Positions 1 to 8,738 of a DNA stretch of 24,740 bases are shown piece by piece. A program made the translations under genes and the position numbers. The notes below the pieces were generated by a model, which had not been told where the DNA came from, made no database searches, and saw only the letters and a program-made list of their open reading frames with translations. The stretch's first letter is position 1. Each line of letters begins with the position of its first letter. The DNA comes from Salinisphaera sp. UBA1666. Lineage in GTDB: Bacteria > Pseudomonadota > Gammaproteobacteria > Nevskiales > Salinisphaeraceae. The DNA is taken from positions 1 through 24,740 of the forward strand of contig DCKU01000186.1 of NCBI GenBank assembly GCA_002320455.1, given 5' to 3'.

Positions 1-1094
1 CAGCCGCGCGTCTTGGCGGTGCGCAGCCGCACCGTGGCAAACGTCGACTCGATCGGGTTGGTGGTACGGATCGATTGCCAGTGCGCGCCGGGGAAGTCGT
101 AGAACGTCAGCAATTCGGCGCGGTCCTTGCTCAGGCATTCGGTCGCCTTCGGATATTTGTTTTCGTAGGCCGTGACAAAGGCGTCAAAGGCGTGTTCCGC
201 GTCTGCCCGGGTCTCGGCCATCCAGACGGCCTGAAGTGCTGATTTGGCCTTGGGCTGTGCTTTCTTCGGCAGTTTGTTGAGCACGTTGGCGGTCTTGTGC
301 ACCCAGCAGCGCTGGTGGCGTGTGGGTGGATAGACTTGGGACACCGCGTTCCAAAAGCCCAGCGCCCCGTCACCGATCGCCAGCTGCGGTACGTGGGTCA
401 GTCCCTGACGATCGCGCACATGCACCAGCAGCTCGTACCAGCTCTGCGTGGACTCGCGCACGCCGTCGTCGATGGCCACGAACTCTTTCGTGCCGTCGGG
501 CAACACGCCGATGATCACCAGCAGGCAGGCGCGTGTGTCGTCGCCCCGCAGGTTGAAGTGCACGCCATCCGCCCACCAGTACAGGTAGCGGTGAGCGGAC
601 AGATCGCGCTGGTGCCAGGCGTCGTACTCGACGCGCCATTTCTGCTTGAGTCGCGATAGCGTGCCGGCCGACAGACCGGCCGCGCCGTCGCCGAGCAGGG
701 CCGTCAGCGCTTCGGCGAAATCACCGGTCGAGATCCCTTTGAGATAGAGCCACGGCAACAACGCCTCGATCGACCGCGTACGTCGCAGATACGGTGGTAA
801 CAGCCCGGAGTGAAAGCGCAAACCGGCGCCGGAGCGATCCCGGGTCTTGGGCAAGCGGACTGGCACGTCGCCGATACCGGTCTGGATCAGGCGCTCGGGC
901 TGATGGCCGTTGCGCACCACGGCCCGGCGCCCATCGGGCAAACGACGCTCGGCCGTGTCGTCCAGAAAGGTTTGCAGCTCGGCTTCCACGGCTTGTCTCA
1001 GCAAGTCGCGTGCGCCGCGGCGCAGCAGGTCGGTGAGCGGGTCGTCGACCTCGGTTGCTGGTCTTGTATCAGGCTCATGCGTATCGTGTTCCAT
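1..1094 (-). CDS. IS256-family (mutator-type) DDE transposase, 3' end missing
   Basis: This enzyme moves the insertion sequence by a cut-and-paste or copy-out mechanism using a DDE catalytic triad. Translating the minus strand from the ATG at 1094 gives 364 open codons to the window edge. The first acidic residue is about D176 in YWWADGVHF, the second about D242 in AIGDGALGF, and the third about E349 in TTNPIEST, the hallmark of the IS256/Mutator family. The N-terminal part holds the usual conserved stretch with KTRDRSG near residue 83. Family members are about 400 residues long, so only some 35-50 residues are missing to the left. No frameshift or stop is seen, so the transposase could be active. 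It is not co-oriented with any functional host operon remnant except the GT2 gene it interrupts. Confidence 0.93.
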   Translation of the reverse strand, partial: MEHDTHEPDTRPATEVDDPLTDLLRRGARDLLRQAVEAELQTFLDDTAERRLPDGRRAVVRNGHQPERLIQTGIGDVPVRLPKTRDRSGAGLRFHSGLLPPYLRRTRSIEALLPWLYLKGISTGDFAEALTALLGDGAAGLSAGTLSRLKQKWRVEYDAWHQRDLSAHRYLYWWADGVHFNLRGDDTRACLLVIIGVLPDGTKEFVAIDDGVRESTQSWYELLVHVRDRQGLTHVPQLAIGDGALGFWNAVSQVYPPTRHQRCWVHKTANVLNKLPKKAQPKAKSALQAVWMAETRADAEHAFDAFVTAYENKYPKATECLSKDRAELLTFYDFPGAHWQSIRTTNPIESTFATVRLRTAKTRG

Positions 1095-1190
1095 GGCGTA
1101 TCCTTCATGGCTGGATGGGTGGTGGTACTTCCATTCCAGCCGGATACGCCGCCTGTTTCAAACTCGCCTATACACCACGATTGAGCATAG
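1..1190 (-). mobile_element. IS256-family insertion sequence, partial (runs off left edge)
   Basis: The element is identified by its transposase, which fills 3-1094 and continues beyond the window. About 95 bp upstream of the transposase start the sequence switches to a glycosyltransferase reading frame that is broken in mid-domain, so the element end lies at roughly 1180-1190. The exact terminal inverted repeat and the target duplication (usually 8-9 bp in this family) cannot be set because the other end is outside the window. Confidence 0.85.
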
Positions 1191-1356
1191 CTCCGTCGAC
1201 GATTATCAGCTCGAAATCGGTAACGGTCTGCGCAAGTACTGAGTCGATCGTTCGCGCCAAGCAATAGGCCCGATTGAACGTTGGCAGAATGACGGACACC
1301 CTTGGCGTATTGCGAGTCTCGGGCACAGCATCATCCGCTTGTCTGAAGCGTTGCAT
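1168..1356 (-). pseudogene. GT2 family glycosyltransferase, N-terminal remnant cut by the IS256 element
   Basis: Only the first 56 or so codons of a GT-A fold glycosyltransferase survive here. The fragment reads VSVILPTFNRA and then LIIVDGA, which are the first beta strand and the nucleotide-sugar-binding Asp loop of GT2 enzymes. Immediately after that loop the frame runs into insertion-sequence DNA (M-L-N-R-G-V, stop at 1168). The downstream catalytic DXD and acceptor regions would lie on the far side of the element, outside the window. The ATG at 1356 overlaps the end of the GT4 gene by 26 bp, so the two were probably co-translated. The remnant cannot be a working transferase. Confidence 0.85.
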
Positions 1357-2620
1357 CGCGCAGGGCGCGATAAGCGCGGGCCGCGTGTTGCGGGGCGAAG
1401 GCTTCGGCTCTGTGCATCAACAGCGATCGATCGGGTGGGTTGCTCAAGGCCTGTGTTATGGCGTGGCTCAAGGCGCTGACATCGTTCAAAGGAACGAGCG
1501 CACCGTAGCGCCCGTTATCCAGAATCTCCCGCGGGCCATGCGGGCAATCGAGCGCCACTACAGGGGTTCCGCAGGCCATGGCCTCAACCAGCGCCAGAGA
1601 AAATCCTTCGGCCTGAGAACACAAGACGAACACGCTGGCGCGATTGATATACGGATAAGGATTGTCGGTCCAGCCCGGCATCGATAAGCGCTCGGTCAGT
1701 CCAAGACGTCGGGCTTGACTGCTCAACGCATCGCGCAGGGAACCTTCACCTAGGATGGTCAATCGCGGCTTAGAGGCAATAGCGGCCACTGCATCGAGTA
1801 ATACGTCGAATCGTTTTTCCGGTGACAAACGCCCTACAGCCAAAAGGTTAGGCGGCTGATCTTCGCCGAACCAGGCGTGAGGGCACGGGCGCTCTGCCAG
1901 TTCGCGCAATTCACAAGGCGCTGACGGGTTGTATATGACCTTCACGCGTTGTGGGTCGACGCCTACGACATCTATCAAGTCCTGTGCCACGCCGTGAGAG
2001 ACCGCTACGACGTGGTCGAGCCGGTTGTACACCGTTCGACAGAAATTCAGGAATCGTTGCCACTTGCGCGGTCGTTTGGCGGTCTTCAATCGGTGCTGGC
2101 ACTGGGTGAAATATGCGCTGTGAAAGATGCAGCCGACCCGTGTCGCCGGCGCTGCCAGGGCGCGTGCCGTTGCCAGCGTAAGACCCAACTGCCACAAGTT
2201 CCCCAGAACCCATGCCGGCCGATGACGACGCAGATACCCACATAGCGACGGTAGATAGAGCAAACGATCCAGCTGTCGACGTGATTGAAACACCGACTTC
2301 GCAAACAAGCGCAAGCTCGTGTGCGCAGCGGCCACCATATGCAGACGTGTCCAGACCTGATTCGATTGAGAGAGCCTGATGAGGCGGGCCCCGTTGGGCA
2401 GACGAGCGCTTAGTGTATCGGCATCATGGTTCACAACGACGTCCACCGCATGCCCATCGTCTATAAACCACTGAGCGATACGCAGTGCCACGATCTGCGA
2501 TCCGCCGCCGGCAAGATCGTGAAGATAGATAGCGATCAGGGGCCGCGATGCGCTGGGCAAAGCTGCTCTCTTAAGACGACTGTATCTGCGCAGTATAGGA
2601 TATTCGCAGCTCTCGGCCAC
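1331..2620 (-). CDS. GT4 family glycosyltransferase (GT-B fold)
   Basis: A retaining GT-B glycosyltransferase that probably transfers a sugar from a nucleotide donor in LPS or surface-glycan assembly at the cytoplasmic face. The N-terminal domain begins at LIAIYLHDLAGGGSQ, a typical acceptor-side glycine-rich strand. The C-terminal Rossmann domain has LLAVGRLSPEKRFDVLLDA and a complete EX7E motif (about E338 and E346, in AEGFSLALVEAMACGTP). Length (429 residues from the GTG at 2620) is somewhat above the usual 350-400. A TTG at about 2560, preceded by AAGAGAG, is an attractive shorter start because conserved sequence begins just after it. It is divergent from glnE and upstream of the IS-broken GT2 gene. 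The substrate cannot be told from sequence. Confidence 0.88.
   Translation of the reverse strand: MAESCEYPILRRYSRLKRAALPSASRPLIAIYLHDLAGGGSQIVALRIAQWFIDDGHAVDVVVNHDADTLSARLPNGARLIRLSQSNQVWTRLHMVAAAHTSLRLFAKSVFQSRRQLDRLLYLPSLCGYLRRHRPAWVLGNLWQLGLTLATARALAAPATRVGCIFHSAYFTQCQHRLKTAKRPRKWQRFLNFCRTVYNRLDHVVAVSHGVAQDLIDVVGVDPQRVKVIYNPSAPCELRELAERPCPHAWFGEDQPPNLLAVGRLSPEKRFDVLLDAVAAIASKPRLTILGEGSLRDALSSQARRLGLTERLSMPGWTDNPYPYINRASVFVLCSQAEGFSLALVEAMACGTPVVALDCPHGPREILDNGRYGALVPLNDVSALSHAITQALSNPPDRSLLMHRAEAFAPQHAARAYRALRDATLQTSG
2571..2599 (+). promoter_or_regulatory. Possible sigma-70 promoter for glnE
   Basis: TTAAGA (2571-2576) and TATAGG (2594-2599) are separated by 17 bp. Each hexamer matches the consensus at four of six positions. 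The site overlaps the 5' end of the divergent GT4 gene if its long start is used, and would give a leader of about 85 nt before glnE. The call rests on spacing and is weak. Confidence 0.3.
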
Positions 2621-2678
2621 CGACCGCCGATTGGCGTGCGACGTGTTGCACCGGCATTATCGGCGACGGTTTGCACAC

Positions 2679-2685
2679 AAGGAAG
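2679..2685 (+). promoter_or_regulatory. Ribosome binding site deciding the glnE start
   Basis: AAGGAAG lies about 6-7 nt upstream of the ATG at 2691. A longer in-frame start at 2631 exists but lacks such a site and would add 20 non-conserved residues. Confidence 0.6.
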
Positions 2686-2690
2686 CGATC

Positions 2691-5486
2691 ATGGCGGGGC
2701 CAGAATATTCGATCGATGATTTGCAGGCCCCCGGCGTCCAGTGCAGTCGCTTTCTAACCGATTGGCTGAGCACGCATCCGCTCGAGTCGTCGCAGCTCGT
2801 CGCCGACCAGGCATTTTCTCGTGAGCACCTCGACCTGAGACCGGCGCCGCCCGATACCGATGACCCTAGTGAACAGGCTGCGACTCTTCGGCGCTACCGA
2901 GATCGCTGGCTGAGTGTGATCGCATGGCGTGATTTGATGGGCGTCGACAGCCTGGAGGCGACACTGGGCGCACTGTCCGATCTTGCCGACGACTGTATTG
3001 AAGCTGCGCTCTGCGCCGCAGAGCGTTCGCTCGCGCCGCGATTGGCTGCGCCGATGGATCCTCAAGGCAGGCCAGCGCGACTCGTGATTATCGGCATGGG
3101 AAAGCTCGGAGGGCGTGAGCTCAATTTTTCTTCCGATATCGACCTGATTTTTGCCTATCGCGATGATCTAAGCATCCCCGACGACGCCGACACCGATGTC
3201 TCGTCATATTTTAGAAAGATCGCGCAGAAGACCGTACAGCTGCTGTCGGAAACCACCGCCGATGGGTTCGTCTATCGCGTGGATACTCGGCTTCGACCGT
3301 TCGGGGACTCGGGCGCCCTCGTGGCCAGCCTTTCGGCGATGGAGTCGTATTATCAGAACCACGGGCGTGAGTGGGAGCGCTATGCCTGGGTCAAGGCGCG
3401 CCCGGTGGCCGGGGATATCGAGGCCGGGCAGGCGCTGATCCGCATGGTGCGACCGTTCGTGTATCGCCGCTATCTGGATTACGGCACGTTCGAGTCGATC
3501 CGTGAAATGAAGGCGATGATTGATGCCCAGGTGGTGCGCTCGGATGCCGCCAACAACATCAAGCTGGGCCTGGGCGGTATTCGCGAGATCGAGTTCGTGG
3601 CCCAGGCGTTTCAGCTGATTCGCGGCGGACAAGAGCCCAATCTGCAGACCACGAGCCTGCGAATCACGCTGTCGCGGCTGGCGGAGGCCGGCCATCTGCT
3701 GCCCGACACCGCCGAAACGCTGGATGCGGATTACGTCACGCTGCGTCGGTTGGAAAACCGGCTACAAATGGTCGACGACCAGCAGACCCATGACTTGCCG
3801 GACGACGAGGTGGCGCGTGAGCGCATCGCGCGCGCGATGGGATACAACACGTTATCGGCATTCGATGCCGATATCGCCGCGCTTCGCCAGCGGGTACATC
3901 GTATTTTCGACGAGGTTTTTGTCGACCCCGAGACCGATGATGCCGCCGCCGCGCAGTCGGCCGACGATAAAGCGCTGGCACGGCTGTGGTCGGGCGCTCT
4001 GGAAGTCGATACGGCTCGGGGCACGTTGGAGCGCATCGGTCTCACGCAGGTCGATGAGATCATCGGCGCCCTGGATGATCTGCGCGAGCAGCGGCTCTAT
4101 CGCGTATTGAGCGATCGAAGTCGGCGCTGGGTTGCGCGGCTGATCCCGCTGCTGCTGAGTCAGCCGGTAGATTCGGTGGATCGGGATCGCGCAATCGTTC
4201 GCACGTTAACCGTGATCGAGGCCATCATCGGCCGCAGCAACTATATCGCGCTGCTGGTCGAGCATCCGGCTGCCCTCAAGACTCTGACGCGTCTCTGCGG
4301 GGCCAGCAACTGGATCACCACCCATATCGCCGGTCAGCCTGCACTGCTGGATACGCTGCTTGATCGGCGCCAGCTGTACCAGCCGCCGAGCCGTGACGAA
4401 CTCGCGGCCTCGTTGGCCAGCGAACAGGCCGCAATCGCGGCGTCAGATCTCGAGGCCCAGATGAACGCCCTGCGGCGCTTCCAGAAGAGCGCGGTGCTAC
4501 GCGTCGCCGCGGCCGACGTGACCGACGCCATGCCGTTGATGATCGTCTCCGACAAGCTCACCGAAATTGCCGAAGTCGTGCTGGCCGCGGCGCTGGATAT
4601 CGCCTGGGCCCGAATGCGCGAACGTTTCGGCGAGCCGCGCGCCGACGATGGCGGCATGTGTGGCTTCACGATCGTGGCTTACGGCAAACTCGGTGGCCTC
4701 GAGCTGGGCTATGCGTCGGACCTGGATCTGGTCTTCATCTACGACGGGCCGACCGAGCGCGAAACCGTGAGCGGCCAGCGCAGTCTTACGCATCAGGTCT
4801 TTTTCACCCGCCTGGCACAGCGGCTGATTCATGTCCTGTCGACCCAGACCATGGCCGGCCGCGCCTATGAGATCGATATGCGCCTGCGCCCGTCGGGCAA
4901 CGCTGGTCTCATGGTGTCGCACATCGATGCTTTAGCGGATTATCAGCGCAACAAGGCATGGACCTGGGAACATCAGGCGCTGGTGCGCGCGCGCCCGGTC
5001 GCCGGGAACACCGCACTGGCCCACGCCTTTGAGTGGTTGCGCCAGGATATCCTGGCACGACCGCGCGAGTTGCCCGAGCTGGCCGGGGAAGTGCGCGCCA
5101 TGCGCACTCGCATGCGCGATTACAAAGACGAAAGTACCGCCGACGAGCTGGACGTGAAGCAAATGGCGGGCGGTTTGATCGATATCGAATTTCTGGCGCA
5201 ATTCGCGGCGCTCGCCTACGGGCAGCGGTTCAACGAAATCGTGCGCTTCACGGACGCCATTCGAATCCTCGAGAGCATGGAGTCCGCGGAAATATGGGCG
5301 CTAGACGACGTGCAGTGCCTGACGCGGGCGTATCGCGATTATCGGCGCATTGCCCACGGCGCGGCGCTACAGGAGCAGCGGGCCATGATCGACATCGAAA
5401 CCGCTCCGCCGGCGCGCGCGCGCATCGCCGAGCTCTGGCATCAGTGGATCGACGCCGCAGCCGAAAGCAGTGAGTCTCATGCCTGA
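2691..5486 (+). CDS. glnE: Bifunctional glutamine synthetase adenylyltransferase/adenylyl-removing enzyme
   Basis: GlnE adenylylates (inactivates) and deadenylylates (reactivates) glutamine synthetase in response to PII protein and glutamine. The 931-residue product contains two nucleotidyltransferase domains. The N-terminal, adenylyl-removing one has GMGKLGG from about residue 135 and FSSDIDL with D149 and D151. The C-terminal, adenylylating one has AYGKLGG followed by YASDLDL with D677 and D679. Length matches the family (about 945 in E. coli), and both acidic pairs are intact. The start at 2691 is chosen for its AAGGAAG site. The next gene overlaps its 3' end, so the glycosyltransferase run downstream may share its transcript. 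A nitrogen-control gene leading into LPS genes resembles the glnE-waa neighbourhood of other gammaproteobacteria such as Pseudomonas. Confidence 0.97.
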   Translation: MAGPEYSIDDLQAPGVQCSRFLTDWLSTHPLESSQLVADQAFSREHLDLRPAPPDTDDPSEQAATLRRYRDRWLSVIAWRDLMGVDSLEATLGALSDLADDCIEAALCAAERSLAPRLAAPMDPQGRPARLVIIGMGKLGGRELNFSSDIDLIFAYRDDLSIPDDADTDVSSYFRKIAQKTVQLLSETTADGFVYRVDTRLRPFGDSGALVASLSAMESYYQNHGREWERYAWVKARPVAGDIEAGQALIRMVRPFVYRRYLDYGTFESIREMKAMIDAQVVRSDAANNIKLGLGGIREIEFVAQAFQLIRGGQEPNLQTTSLRITLSRLAEAGHLLPDTAETLDADYVTLRRLENRLQMVDDQQTHDLPDDEVARERIARAMGYNTLSAFDADIAALRQRVHRIFDEVFVDPETDDAAAAQSADDKALARLWSGALEVDTARGTLERIGLTQVDEIIGALDDLREQRLYRVLSDRSRRWVARLIPLLLSQPVDSVDRDRAIVRTLTVIEAIIGRSNYIALLVEHPAALKTLTRLCGASNWITTHIAGQPALLDTLLDRRQLYQPPSRDELAASLASEQAAIAASDLEAQMNALRRFQKSAVLRVAAADVTDAMPLMIVSDKLTEIAEVVLAAALDIAWARMRERFGEPRADDGGMCGFTIVAYGKLGGLELGYASDLDLVFIYDGPTERETVSGQRSLTHQVFFTRLAQRLIHVLSTQTMAGRAYEIDMRLRPSGNAGLMVSHIDALADYQRNKAWTWEHQALVRARPVAGNTALAHAFEWLRQDILARPRELPELAGEVRAMRTRMRDYKDESTADELDVKQMAGGLIDIEFLAQFAALAYGQRFNEIVRFTDAIRILESMESAEIWALDDVQCLTRAYRDYRRIAHGAALQEQRAMIDIETAPPARARIAELWHQWIDAAAESSESHA

Positions 5487-6525
5487 CAAGGCGCTAGCCA
5501 CGATCATCCACGTGAATCTGGCGCGCGGCTTTCGCGGCGGTGAGCGCCAGACCGAACTGTTGATTCGCGAGCTGGCACGGCGCGGTGTGACCCAGCGACT
5601 GGTCACACGGGCCGGCCAACCGTTGGCCACGCGGCTGGCCGACGTGTCGCGTCTGGAAATTGTGGCGATCGGCAAGCCGTTTCTCTTGAAGATTCATCAT
5701 CTCCGCGGTGCGCTCGTGCATGCCCACGACGGCAAGGGCGCGCACATGGCGTATGGCGCGTGGCATGTCTTTGGCACACGGTATATCGTCACGCGCCGGG
5801 TCGATAATGCGCCCAGCGCGTCGCCGGCTACGAAAGCCATGTTTCGTCGCGCGGCACGCGTTGTGGTGCTATCGCGGGCGATCGGGCGCGTATTGACCGA
5901 GCGTTTTCCCGGGCTTGCGACTGAGACGATTCCGAGCGCGGCCGCGGATATGCCGGTTAGTGCGCAGACCGCAGCCGCGCTGCGCGCGCGTTGGGGCGGC
6001 GAGACGATCGTGGGCCAGGTCGGGGCCCTGGACGACAGTCAGAAAGGCCAGTACGACACGCTGGCCGCGGCGCGCCTCCTGCTGGCGGATCGGGCCGACT
6101 GGCGCTTCGTCTTCGTGGGCGACGGCAAGGATGAAGCCGGGCTGAAACAGGCCGCCGGCGCCGGTGCGGCCCATGTATTTACCGGCCGCGTGGATAACGT
6201 GGCCGATCATCTGGCGGCGTTCGATATCTTTATCTTTCCGTCTCGCCACGAGGGCTTGGGCTCAACGCTGCTGGATGCCATGGCCGTGGGCGTGCCGATC
6301 GTGGCCACCGCCGTCGACGGTATTCCGGAAATCGTGGAACACGAGGTCAACGGATTACTCGTCGCACCGGGGGATTCAGCGGCGCTGGCCGCGGCCTGTC
6401 AGCGGCTGCGCGACGATCCGGAACTGGCTGCACGCCTGATCGCCAACGGACGAGATCGCGTGAGCCGTTATACTGTGGCGGCCATGGCCGATCGTTATCA
6501 GGCGCTCTACGACAAGCTTGCTTGA
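5479..6525 (+). CDS. GT4 family glycosyltransferase, probable LPS core
   Basis: A 348-residue GT-B glycosyltransferase, probably acting on the LPS core on the cytoplasmic side of the inner membrane. It opens with the acceptor-domain strand IIHVNLARGFRGGERQ. It has IVGQVGALDDSQKGQ in the inter-domain region and FPSRHEGLGSTLLDAMAVG in the donor domain. The usual EX7E pair reads E258 and D266, so the second glutamate is replaced by aspartate, a conservative change that is tolerated in some GT4 enzymes. The ATG at 5479 overlaps the glnE end by 8 bp; a GTG at 5470 is an alternative. hldD follows 46 bp downstream, which places this enzyme among heptose-core genes. I would not assign it as waaG from sequence alone. 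Confidence 0.88.
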   Translation: MPDKALATIIHVNLARGFRGGERQTELLIRELARRGVTQRLVTRAGQPLATRLADVSRLEIVAIGKPFLLKIHHLRGALVHAHDGKGAHMAYGAWHVFGTRYIVTRRVDNAPSASPATKAMFRRAARVVVLSRAIGRVLTERFPGLATETIPSAAADMPVSAQTAAALRARWGGETIVGQVGALDDSQKGQYDTLAAARLLLADRADWRFVFVGDGKDEAGLKQAAGAGAAHVFTGRVDNVADHLAAFDIFIFPSRHEGLGSTLLDAMAVGVPIVATAVDGIPEIVEHEVNGLLVAPGDSAALAAACQRLRDDPELAARLIANGRDRVSRYTVAAMADRYQALYDKLA

Positions 6526-6571
6526 GGCAGACGGCCCATGGTCTGACATCCGGCGATACAAAGGGCAGGGC

Positions 6572-7513
6572 ATGATCATCGTTACCGGCGGCGCCGGCTT
6601 CATTGGCAGTAACATCGTAGCCGGGCTGAACGCCCGCGGCGTGACCGACATCCTCGTCGTCGATGACCTGACCGACGGCCGCAAATGCCTGAATCTGGCC
6701 GATCTCGCATTTTCCGACTACATGGAATACGACGAGCTCGCCGCTCAAATGGACGCGGGTGCCGAGTTCGGCGACGTGGCGGCCATTTTCCATGAAGGGG
6801 CGTGTTCGGACACCACCGAGTGGGACGGGCGCTACGTCATGGCGCGCAACTTCACCTACTCCAAAACCCTGCACCGCTGGGCGACCGCACGCGGCGTGCC
6901 GTTCCTCTATGCCTCATCGGCTTCGGTTTATGGCATGGGGCCGGATTTTTGCGAACGCCCGGCAGCCGAGCGCCCCTTGAACATGTATGCCTTTTCCAAA
7001 TGTGCGTTCGATCAATACGTGCGGGCGCATCCATCGTCCTCGCAGGTCGCCGGCCTGCGCTATTTCAATGTTTATGGCCCGCGCGAGGCCCACAAGGACA
7101 AGATGGCCAGCGTCGCGCGACATTTTTCGGCGCAGGTGGCCGATGAAGGCCACTGCCGACTGTTCGAAGGCACCGACGGCTACGCCGACGGCGCCCAGGA
7201 GCGCGATTTCATCCACGTGGATGACGTAGTAGCCGTCAATCTCTGGCTGCTCGACAACCCGCAAGTCTCCGGCGTCTTCAACTGCGGCACCGGGCGCGCA
7301 CAGAGCTTTAACGATGTGGCCAACGCGGTGATCGACTGGCACGGCCGCGGTGAAAAACGCTATATCGCGTTTCCCGAGCATCTGCAGGGCCGATACCAGA
7401 GTTTCACCCAGGCCGACATGGCCGCCCTCCGGGCGGCAGGCTACGATGCCGAGTTCCTGAGTGTGGAGCAGGGCGTGCCGCGTTACCTGGACTGGCTGGC
7501 CGAGCGCGGCTGA
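6572..7513 (+). CDS. hldD: ADP-L-glycero-D-manno-heptose 6-epimerase
   Basis: HldD converts ADP-D-glycero-D-manno-heptose to ADP-L-glycero-D-manno-heptose, the donor for inner-core heptose. This is a 313-residue short-chain dehydrogenase (E. coli: 310). The NADP-binding motif TGGAGFIGS lies at residues 5-13. FHEGACSDTTEWDG is the family signature, and YASSASVYG holds the active-site serine region. Y139 and K143 form the YXXXK pair. K175 in REAHKDKMAS corresponds to the second catalytic base of the E. coli enzyme. The ATG at 6572 follows AGGGCAGGG; an upstream in-frame start at 6518 would add 18 residues overlapping the previous gene and lacks support. It works with hldE, 12 kb away in this window. 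Confidence 0.97.
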   Translation: MIIVTGGAGFIGSNIVAGLNARGVTDILVVDDLTDGRKCLNLADLAFSDYMEYDELAAQMDAGAEFGDVAAIFHEGACSDTTEWDGRYVMARNFTYSKTLHRWATARGVPFLYASSASVYGMGPDFCERPAAERPLNMYAFSKCAFDQYVRAHPSSSQVAGLRYFNVYGPREAHKDKMASVARHFSAQVADEGHCRLFEGTDGYADGAQERDFIHVDDVVAVNLWLLDNPQVSGVFNCGTGRAQSFNDVANAVIDWHGRGEKRYIAFPEHLQGRYQSFTQADMAALRAAGYDAEFLSVEQGVPRYLDWLAERG

Positions 7514-7520
7514 TATCGAT

Positions 7521-8738
7521 ATGTCAGACGCTTTGCGAGTGGCGCACTACGTGAGCCTGTCCGGTTTTGGTGGCGTTGAGCAGCACTTCGCGGCGTTCGC
7601 GAGACGCGTGGCGCAGCGCTCGGACGTGATACAAACCGTGGTGGCCTGCAGCAAGACGGTGCATGGGCATCATGCTGACGTGCGAGACATCTGCAAGGAG
7701 ATCGCGTTCGAGAAGAAATGGCGCGGCATCGAGATTCCGCGCCGTCCGGCCATGCTTCGGCGACTGTGGGCCGAGCGCACTATTGCCCGACAGGCGCCGG
7801 ACGTAGCCCTGTTGTGGAATCGTCTTGACCAACAGGCGCGGGCGATCGATTGTCTCGGGGCTGCGCGTTCACTGTACTGGGAGCACGGCTCGGCCTGGTT
7901 ACACGGCGGCGACGCCGAAAAACAGCGTGCGCTTGCGGCCATGCCGGCAGTGATAGCCAACTCGCTGGCGGCCAAGCGCATGCTCCAGCTTCGCTGGGGC
8001 TATAACCGGCCGATCCGGGTAATTCCGAATGGTGTGCGAGCGCCGCTGGCCAAGCGACCCCGCGAACTGACACCGGGCGCACCACTACGATTGGGGATCG
8101 CCGGGCGGCAGATTCCGATCAAGGGCGGGCTGCTAGCGATTCACGCGTTGGCCGAGCTGCGCGAGCAAGGGCGCGATGCTGTGTTGACCGTTGCCGGCGA
8201 CGGGCCGCTGCGAGACTCGCTCGAGGCACTGGCAAACCGTCTGGGTATTGCCTCTCATGTCCGATTCGCCGGTGTCGTTAAAGACATGCCGGGTTTTTTC
8301 GACGAAATCGATGTGTTCGTCCATCCCGCGCTGCGCGAGCCGTTCGGTCTGGTCGCCGCCGAAGCGCAGAGCGCCGGCGTGCCGGTGGTTTGTACCGCCG
8401 TGGACGGCTTGCCCGAAGTCGTTGCCAGCGGACAGACCGGTATCTGCGTGAAACCGACCGCCGACCTCGAGCGACACGCCGCGCTGGGCGGGCAGAACAT
8501 CGGATTGCCGCCGAAGGTTTATATCCCGGACGACGATGCGATTACGGCACCGCGGGTGTGCGAGCCGGCCGACCTAGCGGCCGCGATCGATGAGGTGACG
8601 GCCGACGCGTCGGCTTATACGCGAACGAGCGCGAACGCGATTGAGCGCGTGGCTGGCCGCTTTGATTTTGATGACCATGTCGATCGGGTGCTTGTGGCCG
8701 TACGCGAATATGCCGAAAGTGCGACGCTGCGTGCCTGA
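7521..8738 (+). CDS. GT4 family glycosyltransferase, first of a tandem paralogous pair
   Basis: A 405-residue GT-B transferase starting 7 bp after hldD. Conserved points are VAHYVSLSGFGGVEQ at the N-terminus, LGIAGRQIPIKGG at the start of the donor domain, and a complete EX7E motif (E273 and E281, in REPFGLVAAEAQSAG). After the motif comes an extra block with IGLPPKVYIPDDDAITAPR from about residue 327. The next gene has the same block at the same distance from its EX7E motif, so the two are duplicates. LYWEHGSAW is also shared. The ATG at 7521 is preferred; a GTG at 7461 would overlap hldD by 53 bp. Its role is probably core or outer-core sugar addition; donor and linkage are unknown. Confidence 0.87.
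   Translation: MSDALRVAHYVSLSGFGGVEQHFAAFARRVAQRSDVIQTVVACSKTVHGHHADVRDICKEIAFEKKWRGIEIPRRPAMLRRLWAERTIARQAPDVALLWNRLDQQARAIDCLGAARSLYWEHGSAWLHGGDAEKQRALAAMPAVIANSLAAKRMLQLRWGYNRPIRVIPNGVRAPLAKRPRELTPGAPLRLGIAGRQIPIKGGLLAIHALAELREQGRDAVLTVAGDGPLRDSLEALANRLGIASHVRFAGVVKDMPGFFDEIDVFVHPALREPFGLVAAEAQSAGVPVVCTAVDGLPEVVASGQTGICVKPTADLERHAALGGQNIGLPPKVYIPDDDAITAPRVCEPADLAAAIDEVTADASAYTRTSANAIERVAGRFDFDDHVDRVLVAVREYAESATLRA

Noticed and set aside
1274..1687. Plus-strand open frame of 137 codons opposite the GT4 gene
   Set aside because: It is antisense to conserved GT4 sequence containing EX7E and has no motif.
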